Assembly: GCA_021432635.1 (NCBI GenBank)
Contig: MU270050.1
Coordinates: 372,001-436,000, forward strand
Length of the DNA: 64,000 nt
DNA from: Thozetella sp. PMI_491
Taxonomy: Eukaryota; Ascomycota; Sordariomycetes; Chaetosphaeriales; Chaetosphaeriaceae
Direction: 5' to 3'
Made by a program: the position numbers and the translations under genes
The notes under the pieces: model-generated
Told to the model about the DNA's origin: nothing
What the model saw: only the letters and a program-made list of their open reading frames with translations
Database searches by the model: none
In this document: positions 28,706 to 39,246 of the stretch, piece by piece
Numbering within the stretch: the stretch's first letter is position 1
How the letters are laid out: each line of letters begins with the position of its first letter

Positions 28706-31165
28706 ATGACGCTCAGATTCAGCCATCTCAGCGCCGAACGGTTCAGGAGTCCCGGACCGGCACCCAAGACCGGACGAAGGGGCCCGCGACAGCGCGCTGC
28801 GGTGTCATGTGCGCAATGTCGAATTCGTAAGATCCGATGCGATCGTGAAAGCCCTTGCTCACCATGTCGATGCCGAGACCAGGCTGCGGAATGCAGCTAT
28901 GCCCAAGTTACGAGCGTGTCTGGGAACCGAGCGGCCGCTATCGCTGCCAGCACGCTCCAACCGACAACATTATCTACTCGATCACCGCCACGGGACGCAT
29001 CGCAGGTGCCGACGCCGAGTATAGCCTCAGCGCAGATCTACTCGCCCACCGACACGCCAACCAACAGCGTGGACACCACCAGCTCCAACCCTGGCTCTCC
29101 GCTGGAGCTCATCTCGGCGACTGAAACGCCGTCAAGGCCTGCCACGAAACCGAGCATCCACGATTTTGCAGGAACAGACTTTGAGACGCGTATCCGTGGC
29201 GTCACCCACTGGATGACCCCTTGTGTCGATCTGCCCGCGGTTACGGCTATGCTTGGCCGTGCCGATGAGTTCCAGCCCGTTTGGTCACAGTTTACAGAGC
29301 TTGCGTCTCTGTTCAAGGATGGACGCGAGACGGACATCCCGGCTGCTTGGCCACTCATGATAGGAAATGGCGTGGCCAGCTATCTAAGAATGCTGCTGCC
29401 AGATCGGGCAAGTTGTGGTGCATGGATCAGTCGCTATAACCGGTCGTACGGTCGGATCTTCCAAATCGTCGAGCCCAACGATCTAGCGACAAGCCTCGAA
29501 CGCGCCTACGCCATTCAGCCCCTGGACACCGATGCTACCGTCATGAACTTGAACCGTGTGCTTCTGGTCGTGGCCATCGCTATGCAAGACGACGAGCAGG
29601 AGCGGCTCAGCGCCCGTCGGCTGGCGCGCCAGATTGAGGAGATCATGTGTCTCGTAACTCGCTTGCAGCGACCGTGTATTGGGGTGCTGCAGGTTTTGTT
29701 ACTGCTTATTGTGGTAAAGACGATCTCGGCATCGGACACGGACAAGTCACACGGCCTGTTGGGGCTCTACGGCCTGGCAAACCAGATTGCTCTCAGTATG
29801 GGCCTGCACCGCGATCCAGCACTCTTTCGCGAAGTTGGCCTGTACAATGCTGAGGTTCGCAAGCGCCTGTGGGCATGTCTAGTGCGTCTCAATCTTGACT
29901 ACTCCATCCGCAGTGGCGCACAAATGTCGCTTCGGCTAGAAGACGCTGACTGCCCGTTTCCACGGCCAATCGACCTATGCACGCTCGATAACCGTGGAAA
30001 TTCAGCGCGGAAACCCCGTGAACATGCCATCGCCGATGCAGCTTTTGGTACGGTTGCAGCTAAGTTAGCTAACGCAATTGCACCTACCCACCAGGCTTTA
30101 TACGCGCCCATACCGCGCGCCACGGCAGAGATGCAGGTCCAGCTGCGGCTAGCGATGGCTGCTATCGCCGCGGAGTTGCCCATGAGCTTTCAATCTGCTT
30201 GTAGGAGAGGGATGTCATCAGATCCTGTCCAGGTGCTGCAAATGAGCCTCATTTCGAACACCATGCAGACCTTCGAGCTGATCCTCCTGCTGGTGATGAC
30301 ACTTAGTACCCAGCCTGCCGCCGCTGTTCCATCGCATAATATCTTCTTGGCTCAACAACAAGGCCATCTACTTGACATGTGGGAGCGTTCCATGTCCATT
30401 CTTGACCAATTCCAGCGTGTCTGCGAACCACAGCTTCTCGCTCAGACACAATCTCCCTACGGAACAGCCAAAACTCCCAGCGGTGATGTCAAGGACAGTG
30501 TGCGAAATGATCCTTCCATTCAATCGATGGCTTTCTATCTCCTATGGACTTCGGCGTGCCGTGCGGCCTTGTGCGCGTGCCTAGTTGTTGGCCGTCTGTG
30601 CACAGCACTAGCAAACTCGCCCTCCCCGATGCCCCCAAACATCTACGGGTTGCGGAAGCTCCTCGTTCAGTCGCTGTCTCGTTTAGGCAAAATATGGCGA
30701 CTGAAAGCTCCTCATGGCCCAGTCGCACTCAAGACTCGTCTCGTACTAGCCATCGCCCAGTCAGTTGCGTCAAGCAGCAGGACCAACACCGCCAATGAGT
30801 CCATGGATCCTGAGGTTTTGGCTCGCGCAGTGAAGGCTTCCGAGCAAGTAATCTCGGAGGCAAGGGGTCTATTTCTGGCACCGTGGGAGGAAAAGGGGTT
30901 AAAACAGCCATATGACCACTCGGCGCTTCCCTGGCCTGGGCCGAGCGAAATGCATCGGACAGGCACAAGTAACCTGGACCCGCTTGCCACGTTTGCAGAA
31001 TTCATGTCAGAAAACCAAGATAATACGATGCCAGAATATGTGGAGTATGATATACATCAACAATTCTTAAATTTCGATCTGGCCCTTGGGGATGCTATGG
31101 TTCAGGACGTCGGGCGTCTGTTTGATGAGTTTGATGGGAGTTTGTCACCAGATATACTCGTTTAG
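28706..31165 (+). CDS. Large Zn2Cys6 transcription factor
   Basis: A single exon of 819 residues. The zinc cluster is at residues 35-63, with spacing C-x2-C-x6-C-x5-C-x2-C-x8-C (CAQCRIRKIRCDRESPC...), inside a basic N-terminus (RRGPRQR). A Ser/Thr/Pro-rich linker follows to about residue 150. Then comes the fungal transcription-factor regulatory domain, whose core is recognisable at GLANQIALSMGLHRDPALF and RKRLWACLVRLNLDYS. The C-terminal end is acidic and may activate (FDEFDGSLSPD). It probably regulates nearby genes, most plausibly the secreted oxidase upstream or the convergent MFS carrier downstream; this is by position only. The C-terminal third has no recognisable domain. Confidence 0.9.
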   Translation: MTLRFSHLSAERFRSPGPAPKTGRRGPRQRAAVSCAQCRIRKIRCDRESPCSPCRCRDQAAECSYAQVTSVSGNRAAAIAASTLQPTTLSTRSPPRDASQVPTPSIASAQIYSPTDTPTNSVDTTSSNPGSPLELISATETPSRPATKPSIHDFAGTDFETRIRGVTHWMTPCVDLPAVTAMLGRADEFQPVWSQFTELASLFKDGRETDIPAAWPLMIGNGVASYLRMLLPDRASCGAWISRYNRSYGRIFQIVEPNDLATSLERAYAIQPLDTDATVMNLNRVLLVVAIAMQDDEQERLSARRLARQIEEIMCLVTRLQRPCIGVLQVLLLLIVVKTISASDTDKSHGLLGLYGLANQIALSMGLHRDPALFREVGLYNAEVRKRLWACLVRLNLDYSIRSGAQMSLRLEDADCPFPRPIDLCTLDNRGNSARKPREHAIADAAFGTVAAKLANAIAPTHQALYAPIPRATAEMQVQLRLAMAAIAAELPMSFQSACRRGMSSDPVQVLQMSLISNTMQTFELILLLVMTLSTQPAAAVPSHNIFLAQQQGHLLDMWERSMSILDQFQRVCEPQLLAQTQSPYGTAKTPSGDVKDSVRNDPSIQSMAFYLLWTSACRAALCACLVVGRLCTALANSPSPMPPNIYGLRKLLVQSLSRLGKIWRLKAPHGPVALKTRLVLAIAQSVASSSRTNTANESMDPEVLARAVKASEQVISEARGLFLAPWEEKGLKQPYDHSALPWPGPSEMHRTGTSNLDPLATFAEFMSENQDNTMPEYVEYDIHQQFLNFDLALGDAMVQDVGRLFDEFDGSLSPDILV

Positions 31166-31276
31166 CTAGGTAGACAGCTACATGGCTATGAATCGCTTCA
31201 ATACAGCAAGACCCTGTTTCTTGTGCTTTGGCTCAAGTGGATTTTTATTCTGCTAGCCTAGAATAAAGGTTTGAGC

Positions 31277-32683
31277 TTATGCCTTGTTCAACGATAAGCC
31301 AACTTTCAGGGTTCGTACTCCCATGAAAAGAAGCCCCCCAAGTAGCACCACCACTCCCGCGAAGATGAACATGTGCGGAAATTCAAGGTTGGCGGTTGAT
31401 TGATGGCCGAGGATGGCACCGGCGACTGGATTTCCGATTAACACTCCGAATGCGGCGGAGAAAAGCGTTATGCCAAGATTGGTGCCAAGTTGCGATAAAT
31501 CGGGCATTAGGAACGCCACGGAAGGGGGAAGAACCGCTTGGATGGCGCCAGAGGAGAAACCGAACAATATCGAGACCGCAATGAGCGCGCCCTGCGTCTC
31601 GATCCGAGTCCATGCCAACATAATAACACCGGACAATAGTACGGATGGAATCATGATGTTTAAATTGCCCGCCCTGTCGGCGATCATTGAAGGAAACAAT
31701 CGGCCCGGCATCGAGGCGGCATTCATGATGATGACCATGTAGGATGCCAGGTCCGGGTCGACGCCGATGCTCAGTGCGAATTGCTCGACGTAGAAGAACG
31801 GTATATATAGACCAATCATGGTCAAGAACACAGCGGCAAGCCACAGGGTAAATGGAGGATCTGTGAAAGCTCTCACATTGACCAGTGGTCCTGATTTGCG
31901 GGGTGGCAGGCGAGGTTTCATGACCGCCAGTGAAATCAGCATTGTTGCCAACACGATGAATGCCATGACGCGCACCGCCCAAGGGAAGCCTATCTCAGCG
32001 ATCAGATGCTTGAGCACCAAGGGATAAATGATGCCCCCAATACAAGACCCTGTGGCCAAAATCCCCATTGCAGTGGACCGACGGGTCGAAAAGTAGGTGC
32101 CAGCAATGGAAACGCCGGGCATAAAAGCCAAGCTAGTGCCTAATCCCACGGCCAGTCCATGCGCCAGAACAGCTTGCCAGTACTCTGTGCAGAGCGATGT
32201 CACTGGACGAATAGTTAACGAGGCTTTCCTTGGCAAATGGAAGCAAGCAACAAAGATGGACATACTCATCAACCCGAAAACCTCCAGAAACACGCCGAGA
32301 CCGAGTTCCGTGTAGAAATACCCCGCGTCGAGAGCGCGCCCGCAAACCACCCCCATTGCGAGCATGATGAACGCCTGGATGCTCCCAATCCATGAAATAT
32401 CAGACTCGGAAGACGACCTCAGGAGCGTCGTGGCATAGTAGCTTTGGAACACGCCGAAGGTATTGACCAGGCCCCATGTGTTAAAGTTCAGGAAGAATGC
32501 CCCAAGCACCTGGAGCCAGGCTTTGGTACCACCATTAGGAGGCGGCCCGGGGCCCGGGGGTTTCACGGCTTCGTTGGAAAGCCTAGGTGGCGCCAGTGGT
32601 GTTATGGCTACTGGAGCCTCAGATGGAATTTTTTCCGGGTCGTTGATGCGCTGCTCGGAACGGTCCTTATCTTGCGTATCCAT
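31277..32683 (-). CDS. MFS monocarboxylate-type (MCT) transporter
   Basis: Two exons are preferred, 32683-32266 and 32202-31277, giving 447 residues. The 63-bp intron (GTATGT donor, CCAG acceptor) is a multiple of three with no stop, so the unspliced frame also reads through as 468 residues. Splicing rebuilds the conserved family segment MTSLCTEYWQAVLAHG, whereas read-through inserts 21 residues in TM4. The hydrophilic Pro-rich N-terminus is followed by GGTKAWLQVLGAFFLNFNTWG in TM1, the MCT hallmark, then TYFSTRRSTAMGI and GGIIYPLV. Twelve TM segments are expected. It should export or import a small organic acid or metabolite; fungal members in clusters often carry the pathway product. It is convergent with the large Zn2Cys6 gene, 111 bp apart. 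Confidence 0.88.
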   Translation of the reverse strand: MDTQDKDRSEQRINDPEKIPSEAPVAITPLAPPRLSNEAVKPPGPGPPPNGGTKAWLQVLGAFFLNFNTWGLVNTFGVFQSYYATTLLRSSSESDISWIGSIQAFIMLAMGVVCGRALDAGYFYTELGLGVFLEVFGLMSMSIFVACFHLPRKASLTIRPVTSLCTEYWQAVLAHGLAVGLGTSLAFMPGVSIAGTYFSTRRSTAMGILATGSCIGGIIYPLVLKHLIAEIGFPWAVRVMAFIVLATMLISLAVMKPRLPPRKSGPLVNVRAFTDPPFTLWLAAVFLTMIGLYIPFFYVEQFALSIGVDPDLASYMVIIMNAASMPGRLFPSMIADRAGNLNIMIPSVLLSGVIMLAWTRIETQGALIAVSILFGFSSGAIQAVLPPSVAFLMPDLSQLGTNLGITLFSAAFGVLIGNPVAGAILGHQSTANLEFPHMFIFAGVVVLLGGLLFMGVRTLKVGLSLNKA

Positions 32684-33259
32684 ATTGAAGCTTCTACACC
32701 AAGTTAGTTGGAATAGTGACGGTTACCGGGAAAAGTCAGCCAGCGAACGACGGGTCAAGACGGGAGGAGGCTACGGTGCAGATATGGCAAATACGGCCCT
32801 GCATGGCTTTTGTACCGCGACGCGGCTGGGTTTGTAATGCTTGGAAAAGAGAATTTGATTATTTCAATGCCCCAGCTAGCTCTTGCTAAGGAAAGCCGTG
32901 GCCGTAAGTTTCCCAGTTTGGCAACTTTGATGTCATCTCTTTTAGACACATACAGAGCTGGCGCGGAGATAGATCAGGCACTCTGATTGGTTGCGGTTAG
33001 GTAAAGAGCCGCCACGGATTTAAATTGCCCGTTTGGCACTAGTACACGCTAGACCCATATAGCCAGGAGTATCGTGAGCAGAACGAAACGGACCTTACAG
33101 TTTGAAACGGTCACCACACCTCGACATCTCTGGGCCAATATAAGAACAGTCCTGCGGGTAAGTGCCACGACATCCCTTCGACTATCGAGTCGTTCCATTC
33201 CGTCTTTAGCTTCAAATTCGCCCTGGGCTAACTGTTGCGCAAATGTTACCTCAGGATGT
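32684..33259. other. Intergenic between MFS gene and P450 remnant
   Basis: It includes the MFS promoter. The frames at 33049-33391 on both strands overlap the decayed P450 and have no family resemblance of their own. Confidence 0.4.
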
Positions 33260-33789
33260 TTCAAATGCTCTGGTAGTCGCGTGGAGAGAAGCATCTCGAC
33301 ATGTTCACCTCGGTGGTCATCAATTTGGTCCGCAATAGCTCGAACCCAGAAGTATAGGCCGAGCTTCATGCCAAACTGGACAGCGCTCTAGCACTAACCA
33401 GTCATTTGGGGCTGTTTCGACGCCATCCAAAGCTTGCCCTACTTAAAAGCCTGGATTGATGAAAACTTGCGTCTCAATCCACCTATCCGTATGGGCCGAC
33501 TCGCGTGGTAATCAATCCTGTCGGCCTGACCATTGGTAGCCGCCACATTCTACCCGGAACAGTCGTTTCCATACCGACTCACTCCATCCATCGAAGAGTG
33601 GATATTTTCCCGAACTCCGATGCATTTGTGCCCGAAAGATGGCTTAAAACTACCGATGATGCGACAATGGAGCAGATGCAGAAGTCTTACATCTCCTTCA
33701 TTACTGGCCCCCACTCCTGTCTTGGTCGCAAATATGGTGTTAATGGAGCAATAAGTTGTGCTGGCCTCCTTGTTTCGCTGATATGAAAT
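33260..33789 (+). pseudogene. Cytochrome P450 pseudogene (C-terminal half)
   Basis: Pieces of one P450 occur in order but in different frames. Around 33320-33400 is a helix J-like stretch (SSNPEV, stop, AELHAKLDSALAL) interrupted by an in-frame TAG. At about 33433-33505 is LPYLKAWIDENLRLNPPIR, the K-helix with the ExxR motif (ENLR), ending in a stop. After a frame change, 33505-33786 gives the PERW region (FVPERWL) and the heme loop FITGPHSCLGRKY with Cys at about 33718; the usual Arg is His. The N-terminal half and the end after the heme loop are missing. It lies between MFS and regulator genes in a region rich in oxidative enzymes. Confidence 0.82.
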
Positions 33790-34112
33790 CTCGCGGGCAC
33801 AAAGTGACATCGTGCTCTAGAGATTTGAGGCTTTTAACATAGATGAAGGAATTTTGTTTGTCGTAAAAAGATTACAGAGCTAAATCCACTTAATCCTCTA
33901 TATATATCTGAGGTAGTAGATGACTCTCTCCCAGAACAGGGACCATCATCTTGTTCCGCTACGGCTACGTCAACTGGGGCATCGATAAAACTAGGCTGTT
34001 GATCAAAGCCGGATATCTCTGTCTATCACTAAGAATACCAGTCTTTGGAGTATTTACAGCTTTGCTGCTCTCATCTTGCCTCGAGACTTGCGTGCAGTTC
34101 TAACCATCGTGT
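33790..34112. other. Intergenic, AT-rich
   Basis: A short gap between the P450 remnant and the 3' end of the minus-strand regulator. Nothing was recognised. Confidence 0.4.
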
Positions 34113-35187
34113 TTACACTGCAACAACTCTTGGGGTCATAAAATCAGAGCCGCAATTGACTTTGGGGTCAGAGTCTAGAAGGCGTTTTCCGTAGATGCAG
34201 CTGTGGAGAAAATATGATGCAAAGCTGTTCAGTCCAAGAGCTTGAGGGCCGCCTGCCATTTGGGCGAGATGGGAGGCCCCCTGAATGTGTTTCGCAGCCA
34301 TCTTCATATCGCCAAGCATAATCTAATCAGTTAATATCCGTTAGCTTTCACTTTTATCCTGCATCATTTACTTTTTTTTTCCTTGCTAATGCCACAAATG
34401 GAAGATTCTCTTACCTCGTCAAAGGCCAATACTACAGCCGTAGCGATCGCCTTGCGGATCATGGAGGGGTTCTCTGCCAAAACAGCTTCGCGGAGGGTTT
34501 GAAGGTGATTCAGCTTGTACTGCTCCGCAAATTGGGAATATTCCTTTTCTGAGTGCACCGCTGATAGGTGCCGACAAGCCGCAAGCAAGAAACCCTTGAG
34601 GAGATCAACATCCGTCGAGCATAGGAGAACCCAATTTCCTCTCATACGCTGGTGGAACTCTTTGGAATGCTGCGGCACCGGGCAGTAATGGCACATGTAG
34701 GGGACAACCACTTGGATATCTAATAAAAACTTGTTTAGCTTCAAGAAACGGCATAGTTGTCCTTACCGCACCGCTTCTGAAAGACCCCTGAGCACCTCGA
34801 AGAACAGTCCCGAAGAAAGATTGACCTACAATGATGGAACATGAGTTGCTCTCTAGATGTTAGAGACTTAATGAAGCGCGCCAATGTTTGGTGTTCAAAT
34901 GCGCCTGTGATATGGCGAGGGACGCAGTGCGCTCCATTGTCTCGAATTGACGCCTGTCCGTTTTCTTGGCCTACCTCCTCGTCCCGTTGGTTCTCATCAG
35001 GGGGTTGGCTGTGTCGAGAATCCCCGGAATGAGAATATCTTTCGGCGGTCTCTTTTTGCTTCGCATGTTCCGCCTCCTTTTTTCTCCGATTGCGAGCATG
35101 GGCCACTCGAGCAGCATGAGAATGGGCTTGCCGTTTCGAGGCGGCCGATGCTTTTTCGCCTGGACATTCTATTACGATAAATTCCAT
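34113..35187 (-). CDS. Small fungal transcription-factor-like protein
   Basis: Three exons: 35187-34830, 34719-34415 and 34322-34113, giving 290 residues. The N-terminus (MEFIVIECPGEKASAASKRQ, then AHSHAARVAHARNRRKK) matches a fungal family in which this His/Arg-rich segment replaces a zinc cluster before a fungal-specific regulatory domain. The first intron donor was chosen because it rebuilds FHHYIQVVVPYM, then the conserved LLAACRHLS follows. Exon 3 carries IMLGDMKMAAKHIQGASHL and GGPQALGL, also typical. At 290 residues it is shorter than most relatives (roughly 400-600), so the C-terminus may be truncated by the stop after VVAV. A role as regulator is likely by family, with DNA binding unproven. 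Its neighbours are the P450 pseudogene and an aldo/keto reductase. Confidence 0.7.
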
Positions 35188-35370
35188 CTTTTACTGCAAC
35201 GACTATAGGAATTTCAGCAATAGTTGTATCGAATGCTCGCGACAGAGCATAACGAAATGGCTTGAATAACTGAACGTGACTGGTTGTTCAATTTGTCAGC
35301 CATAAGATCCGTCATCGCCGCCAAGACTTGCTCCTACTGAATCGAGCTTAGTCTACATATATTTTGGTGC

Positions 35371-36487
35371 TCAGAAGTGGTACGGCACCGCGTCCTTGAC
35401 TTCCTCATACACGCCTTCCAATGCCGCCACTACTTCGTCAGGCAGCGGCCCCTGTTCGACCATGGCGATATTCGCATCCAACTGTTGCGAACTAGAGGCA
35501 CCCAATATCACGGAGTCGCCATGTTCTTTGCTCAGAACGCTGTGATGTACTGTCCACCGAAGCGCGGCGGCGTGACCTCCAATTCCGTACCTTGACGCCA
35601 CTTCCAGTGCGATGTCTGTCGCCGTTATGATTGATGGCTTCAAATAAAGATTCGCATACAAACCACCGAGGGTATGCTGCAATTATTTCGGTCAGCTGAT
35701 ACTGATACCCATAAGCATTTATTCCAAGCGACTACCGGCTTACCGATGGATCGTATCGTCCGCCCTTTTGCACGTTCTTGTGGTTACCGGCGAAGAACCC
35801 AGCTGCGGCTGGACTGTAAGCATAGAAGGAAATTCCATACTTGCGCAAGATCGGGAAAAGCTCTTTCTCGCCACCCCGCACGATAGGATTGTACTGCCCT
35901 TGGTACACACTGGGCTTGACGAAGCCACGTTCTTCGCAGATATCCACGAACTTTTGGACTTCCTCGGCGGTGTAGTTGGAAATGCCCCAGTGCTCGATCT
36001 TGCCCTCTTTGTGCGCTTGGTCCATTGCCTCACACGCGTCTTCAAACTTTGATGTGCGGTCGGGTACGTGCAAGAACTCGGTATGGATCTTTTTAATCTT
36101 CAACGCCTCGAGCGAGATGTCGATCTCCTTCAAGATATTCTCCTTGGAGTGGCTTCCTGGCTCCAATGATGAGACTTTGCTGTCAATTACGAACCTCTGA
36201 CCAGCATTGACAGCCCCTAGTCTGGGCTCAGAAGTGCCGGGGGCATGAGGGGAATAGCCGCGTGCGGTATCAACTTGATAATAGCCACGAGCGGCGAAGA
36301 CTTGGAGAAAGGCTTCCACCTCGTCAGGGGTATCGAAACGTGCCAGCGGGTCAATTGTCGTATCTCCCACCTAAATACACGATGCGTGAGAAAATCTAGA
36401 TCGGTCAAACTACATTTCAGTCTGGGGAAGATATACGTTTCCTGTTCCCAGGATAAGGTTCAGAGGTGATTTGCCCGTTCCTGCCAT
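35371..36487 (-). CDS. Aldo/keto reductase, AKR7 (aflatoxin-aldehyde reductase)-like
   Basis: Three exons: 36487-36437, 36370-35744 and 35676-35371 (introns 66 and 67 bp), predicting 327 residues. The first exon gives MAGTGKSPLNLILGTGN, which splices directly to VGDTTIDPLARFD, the standard strand 1 of this group. The AKR tetrad is visible as Asp about 51 and Tyr about 56 in VDTARGY, Lys about 82 in IDSKV, and His about 118 in EFLHVPD. The enzyme should reduce aldehydes or ketones with NADPH in the cytosol. Relatives detoxify reactive dialdehydes or act in metabolite pathways. It is complete, with no odd residues. Nearby truncated SDR and P450 genes suggest it may be a survivor of an eroded cluster (inference). 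Confidence 0.92.
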
Positions 36488-36960
36488 TGTGATAGGTTGC
36501 GAGACAGCTCGAATGTAGCCGTGGTAATGGAAATTGTGATGCAAAAGTTTATAGGTCAAGTGTGCTCGTTCGTTTGTTTCTGGCTACTTGCTCACTTTCT
36601 CTATCCTCGAATGACGAACAACCTCTTTTATACTTTAACAGCGGTTCAATGCAGCTATCTTGCTGAGTGATGCTCCTACTGCTTTTGGCAAGTGCACGTT
36701 ATTAGTAACGACGAGACTGTAAAAGGTCTAGCAGTAGCACACTAGGCCAAATAGACCATAAAAATGGAACGTTGGGCGATCAAGCATAGCGCCGTTGCTG
36801 GTCGCCTTGTATATCCGCACCGATACTTCACATACTGTGACATGAACGCTTATAAATCATGATACTTAACCTTGCCTCACCTGATATAGGAAGGAGCAAA
36901 AGGATTTCTCCGTCAGAGTTCTGTTTATGTGCCGAAAGGAAAATATTTACTATGTCATGC
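36488..36960. other. Intergenic, AKR promoter and SDR 3' flank
   Basis: The minus-strand frame that continues into 36828 is read-through beyond the proper splice of the SDR remnant. Nothing else was recognised. Confidence 0.4.
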
Positions 36961-37763
36961 CTAGGGGGCAGGAGAGACCCCTTTACACGTCGGACTGCTT
37001 CTTTGGCAATGGGTAGCCACCCAGCGTGTTGTAAAATTGACGAGCTGTCTTGAACAATCCACGAAATCCTGGCCAAACCAGTTGGGTAGGAACTCCTCCA
37101 TCGACTCTTCAAGCTCCCTTCCCATGCAACGAAGCTGCCTATGGCGTTGCATGAGTATTGAAGCTGGAGAGAGGGATGCTTTCGGATATTTGCAATTACG
37201 AGAATACATGTACCGTTCTTCGTGGAGTTCAATGTTGTTTGCGCGATGACAGCGGCAACATCGCCAGGTGTGTTGGCTTCGAGACCCGTGTCTTTCCAAA
37301 GGTTGGAGTACGCGGTGGTGAAGGCCGTGGGAACAAAGAAGGGCGCCATGCCATTCAGGCGGACGCCGTACTTCTGTGCCGTCCCCTTGGATGCTTGCAG
37401 CAGGCCGACTACGCCGTGCTTGGAAGCTATATAGGCACTCACGCCTGTACCGCCAATATAGCCGGATGTGGAAGCGGCGAGTACTACCGAGCCTCCTCGG
37501 CCTTGCATATGATGGAGAGCCAGCTTGAGTCCCGCGAGAGAAGACATGAGAATCGCTCCGTGACAGAACTGCTCAGTGTACTCACTGTTCAGATTTCCTT
37601 TCATATTGACGTCGATGACTTTGTATGCCTCCAACGGCGGAAGCAGCTCTCCGTCTGGGTCTACAACGCTTAAGTCTAGCACCATGGAGGTCTCTATGAT
37701 GCCGGCATTGGCAATAACTATGTAGATACCACCAAGCTTTTGCACCACTGCCTTAAAGAGGTC
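36961..37763 (-). pseudogene. Short-chain dehydrogenase/reductase, 5'-truncated pseudogene
   Basis: Homology starts abruptly at about 37763 with LFKAVVQKLGG and runs through IVIANAGI and the catalytic YIASKHG (Tyr-x3-Lys), with a preceding Ser in VVLAASTSG. The N-terminal Rossmann segment with TGxxxGIG, roughly 85 residues, is missing. Upstream on the same strand the frame stays open only as antisense of a kinase-like gene. At 37542-37595 a 54-bp intron appears to have lost its acceptor (a GG where AG is expected before GACTCAAG). A last intron near 37196-37255 leads to GRELEESMEEFLPNWFG, the usual SDR tail. The loss of the start and cofactor site makes function unlikely. Confidence 0.78.
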
Positions 37764-37767
37764 GATC

Positions 37768-38324
37768 TCGCGCACGAGAACGACCCGACAGCGTACAGCA
37801 GTATGCGTCAGACGACCGACTGGGAGCGCATAATGTACATACACCCATCGTGTCACCAGCCGGGCACGGGCTACTCTCTCGAGCACGACATCTACTCGCT
37901 GGGCATCGTCCTTCTCGAGGTCAGCCTTTGGCAGTCGGTTTTGCGGCGCGACGACGTGATGCCGGGCTACGTGTTTGACGACGCCGCCTTCATTGCCGAT
38001 CACCTTCCGAGTGGGCGGGCTCTCTGTGAGAAGTTTCAAGGCGGTATCCAAAGAGCTGGGGAAGAGCTCAAGGCGCAGTATGAGATAGCAGCTGGGGAGT
38101 CTCTGCCGCAGCTAATGGGGCATCGGTTCCGGGACGCCGTCTTGTATTGTCTGGATGCTGTAGACGATGGAGCCAGACGCCAGAAGGAAGCGGAGCTAGC
38201 CGATCTAACAGTTTCATACAGCGGAGGAGTAGGTAATGCCCGGTCAGAGGCTATTCAGGAGGAAGCTATCGGCCTGAGGTACATCGACGAGGTGCTAGCC
38301 AAGCTAGACGAGATTCAGCTTTAA
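37768..38324 (+). pseudogene. 5'-truncated kinase-like (NLR/HeLo-associated) gene fragment
   Basis: About 185 codons remain and the frame has no ATG. It reads MYIHPSCHQPGTGYSLEHD, then IYSLGIVLLEVSLWQS, the C-lobe of the protein-kinase-like domain found in fungal HeLo/prion-inhibition proteins, followed by their usual tail (CLDAVDD, then GLRYIDEVLAKLDEIQL). The N-lobe, the catalytic HRD and the DFG motif are absent. Homology begins at about 37770, within some 10 bp of where the head-to-head SDR remnant begins. Both genes therefore lost their 5' ends at the same point. Confidence 0.75.
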
Positions 38325-39246
38325 TATTGCAATATCCTCCCTTGCATAGACTTATAATAAGAGTATCTCGAGCTTCCATTTATGCGAAGCTTGCCTAGTC
38401 TAAAGCAGCTGTCGAGACTCGTCGGGATCCCTCAACCTATTAAACCATTTATGGTCTTGTCCGGCGCGGCAATCACTGCTTCGACTTGATGTGTAGCACA
38501 GTCGGACAAACTAACAGCGTAGCCAAGCACCCGCTCGCTGAATAGCCCCTCCACTAACACACATGCCCTTCGACCTGGCTTGTTCTCCACTAACTATTTT
38601 CTCTGACTTGATAGTACCTAGTATTATAATAACACCCCCTCCTGCCATACTTGGCCCGTTCGCTGTACATAGTATCTAATAGATATGAAGCCGCTAGCGA
38701 TAATTTTCGCGTTTCGGATTGTTTCCTCAGCCCCGGCTCTCATGTTGCTCACGCTGGTTAGTGCGACCGTTTTCGTCCTTGATCATCATCACTGCCCTAG
38801 TAAGTTATCGCCTCGGAGGCAGAGCTGACCTGTCTCCCTGAGTCGTTCCTACATTCCTACAGTAAATAACGGAAACGAAATTTTTATCCGCCGCCTACAC
38901 CGCCCATGCCCTGCCACAGGAGAGTACTACCCTAGAAGTAGCCTTTACGATACTACGAGTTTAAGGCCGCGAACAACTTTTTTTTTGAGAAAAGAAAAAG
39001 TAGAAAAGAAAAAAAAACCCTTCAATTCAATTCATTCACACAGCAGATAATCTACCCAGTATCTCCAGCACAGCGATACTTTAGTTACAGCCACAGGAAA
39101 TCCGTGTTGACAGATACGGCTACGCGGGGCTCGCAGAGTCTCATCCCAGATCTGGCTTTCTAACCTCTCGTCCAGAATTTATTAGGTTCAATCAGCCACA
39201 GTTTTTTCGGCTATATATAGCTAAGGAGGCATCTTACCGACATGTA
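38325..39246. other. Intergenic with purine-rich low-complexity tract
   Basis: An A/G-rich tract lies at about 38977-39020. A short frame from 38695 encodes a hydrophobic peptide (MKPLAIIFAFRIVSS...) but has no support as a gene. Nothing else was recognised. Confidence 0.35.

Noticed and set aside
34765-34830. Read-through CRSIFLRDCSSRC segment in the small regulator
   Set aside because: Using the GTAGGT donor at 34829 restores HHYIQVVVPYM, matching the family better than the Cys-rich read-through.
37766-38051. N-terminal extension of the minus-strand SDR frame
   Set aside because: It is antisense to the kinase-like fragment and lacks the SDR Rossmann motif, so the open frame is accidental.
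38695-38830. Small hydrophobic peptide frame as a secreted effector
   Set aside because: Short, unsupported by splicing or similarity, and lies in a low-complexity intergenic region.
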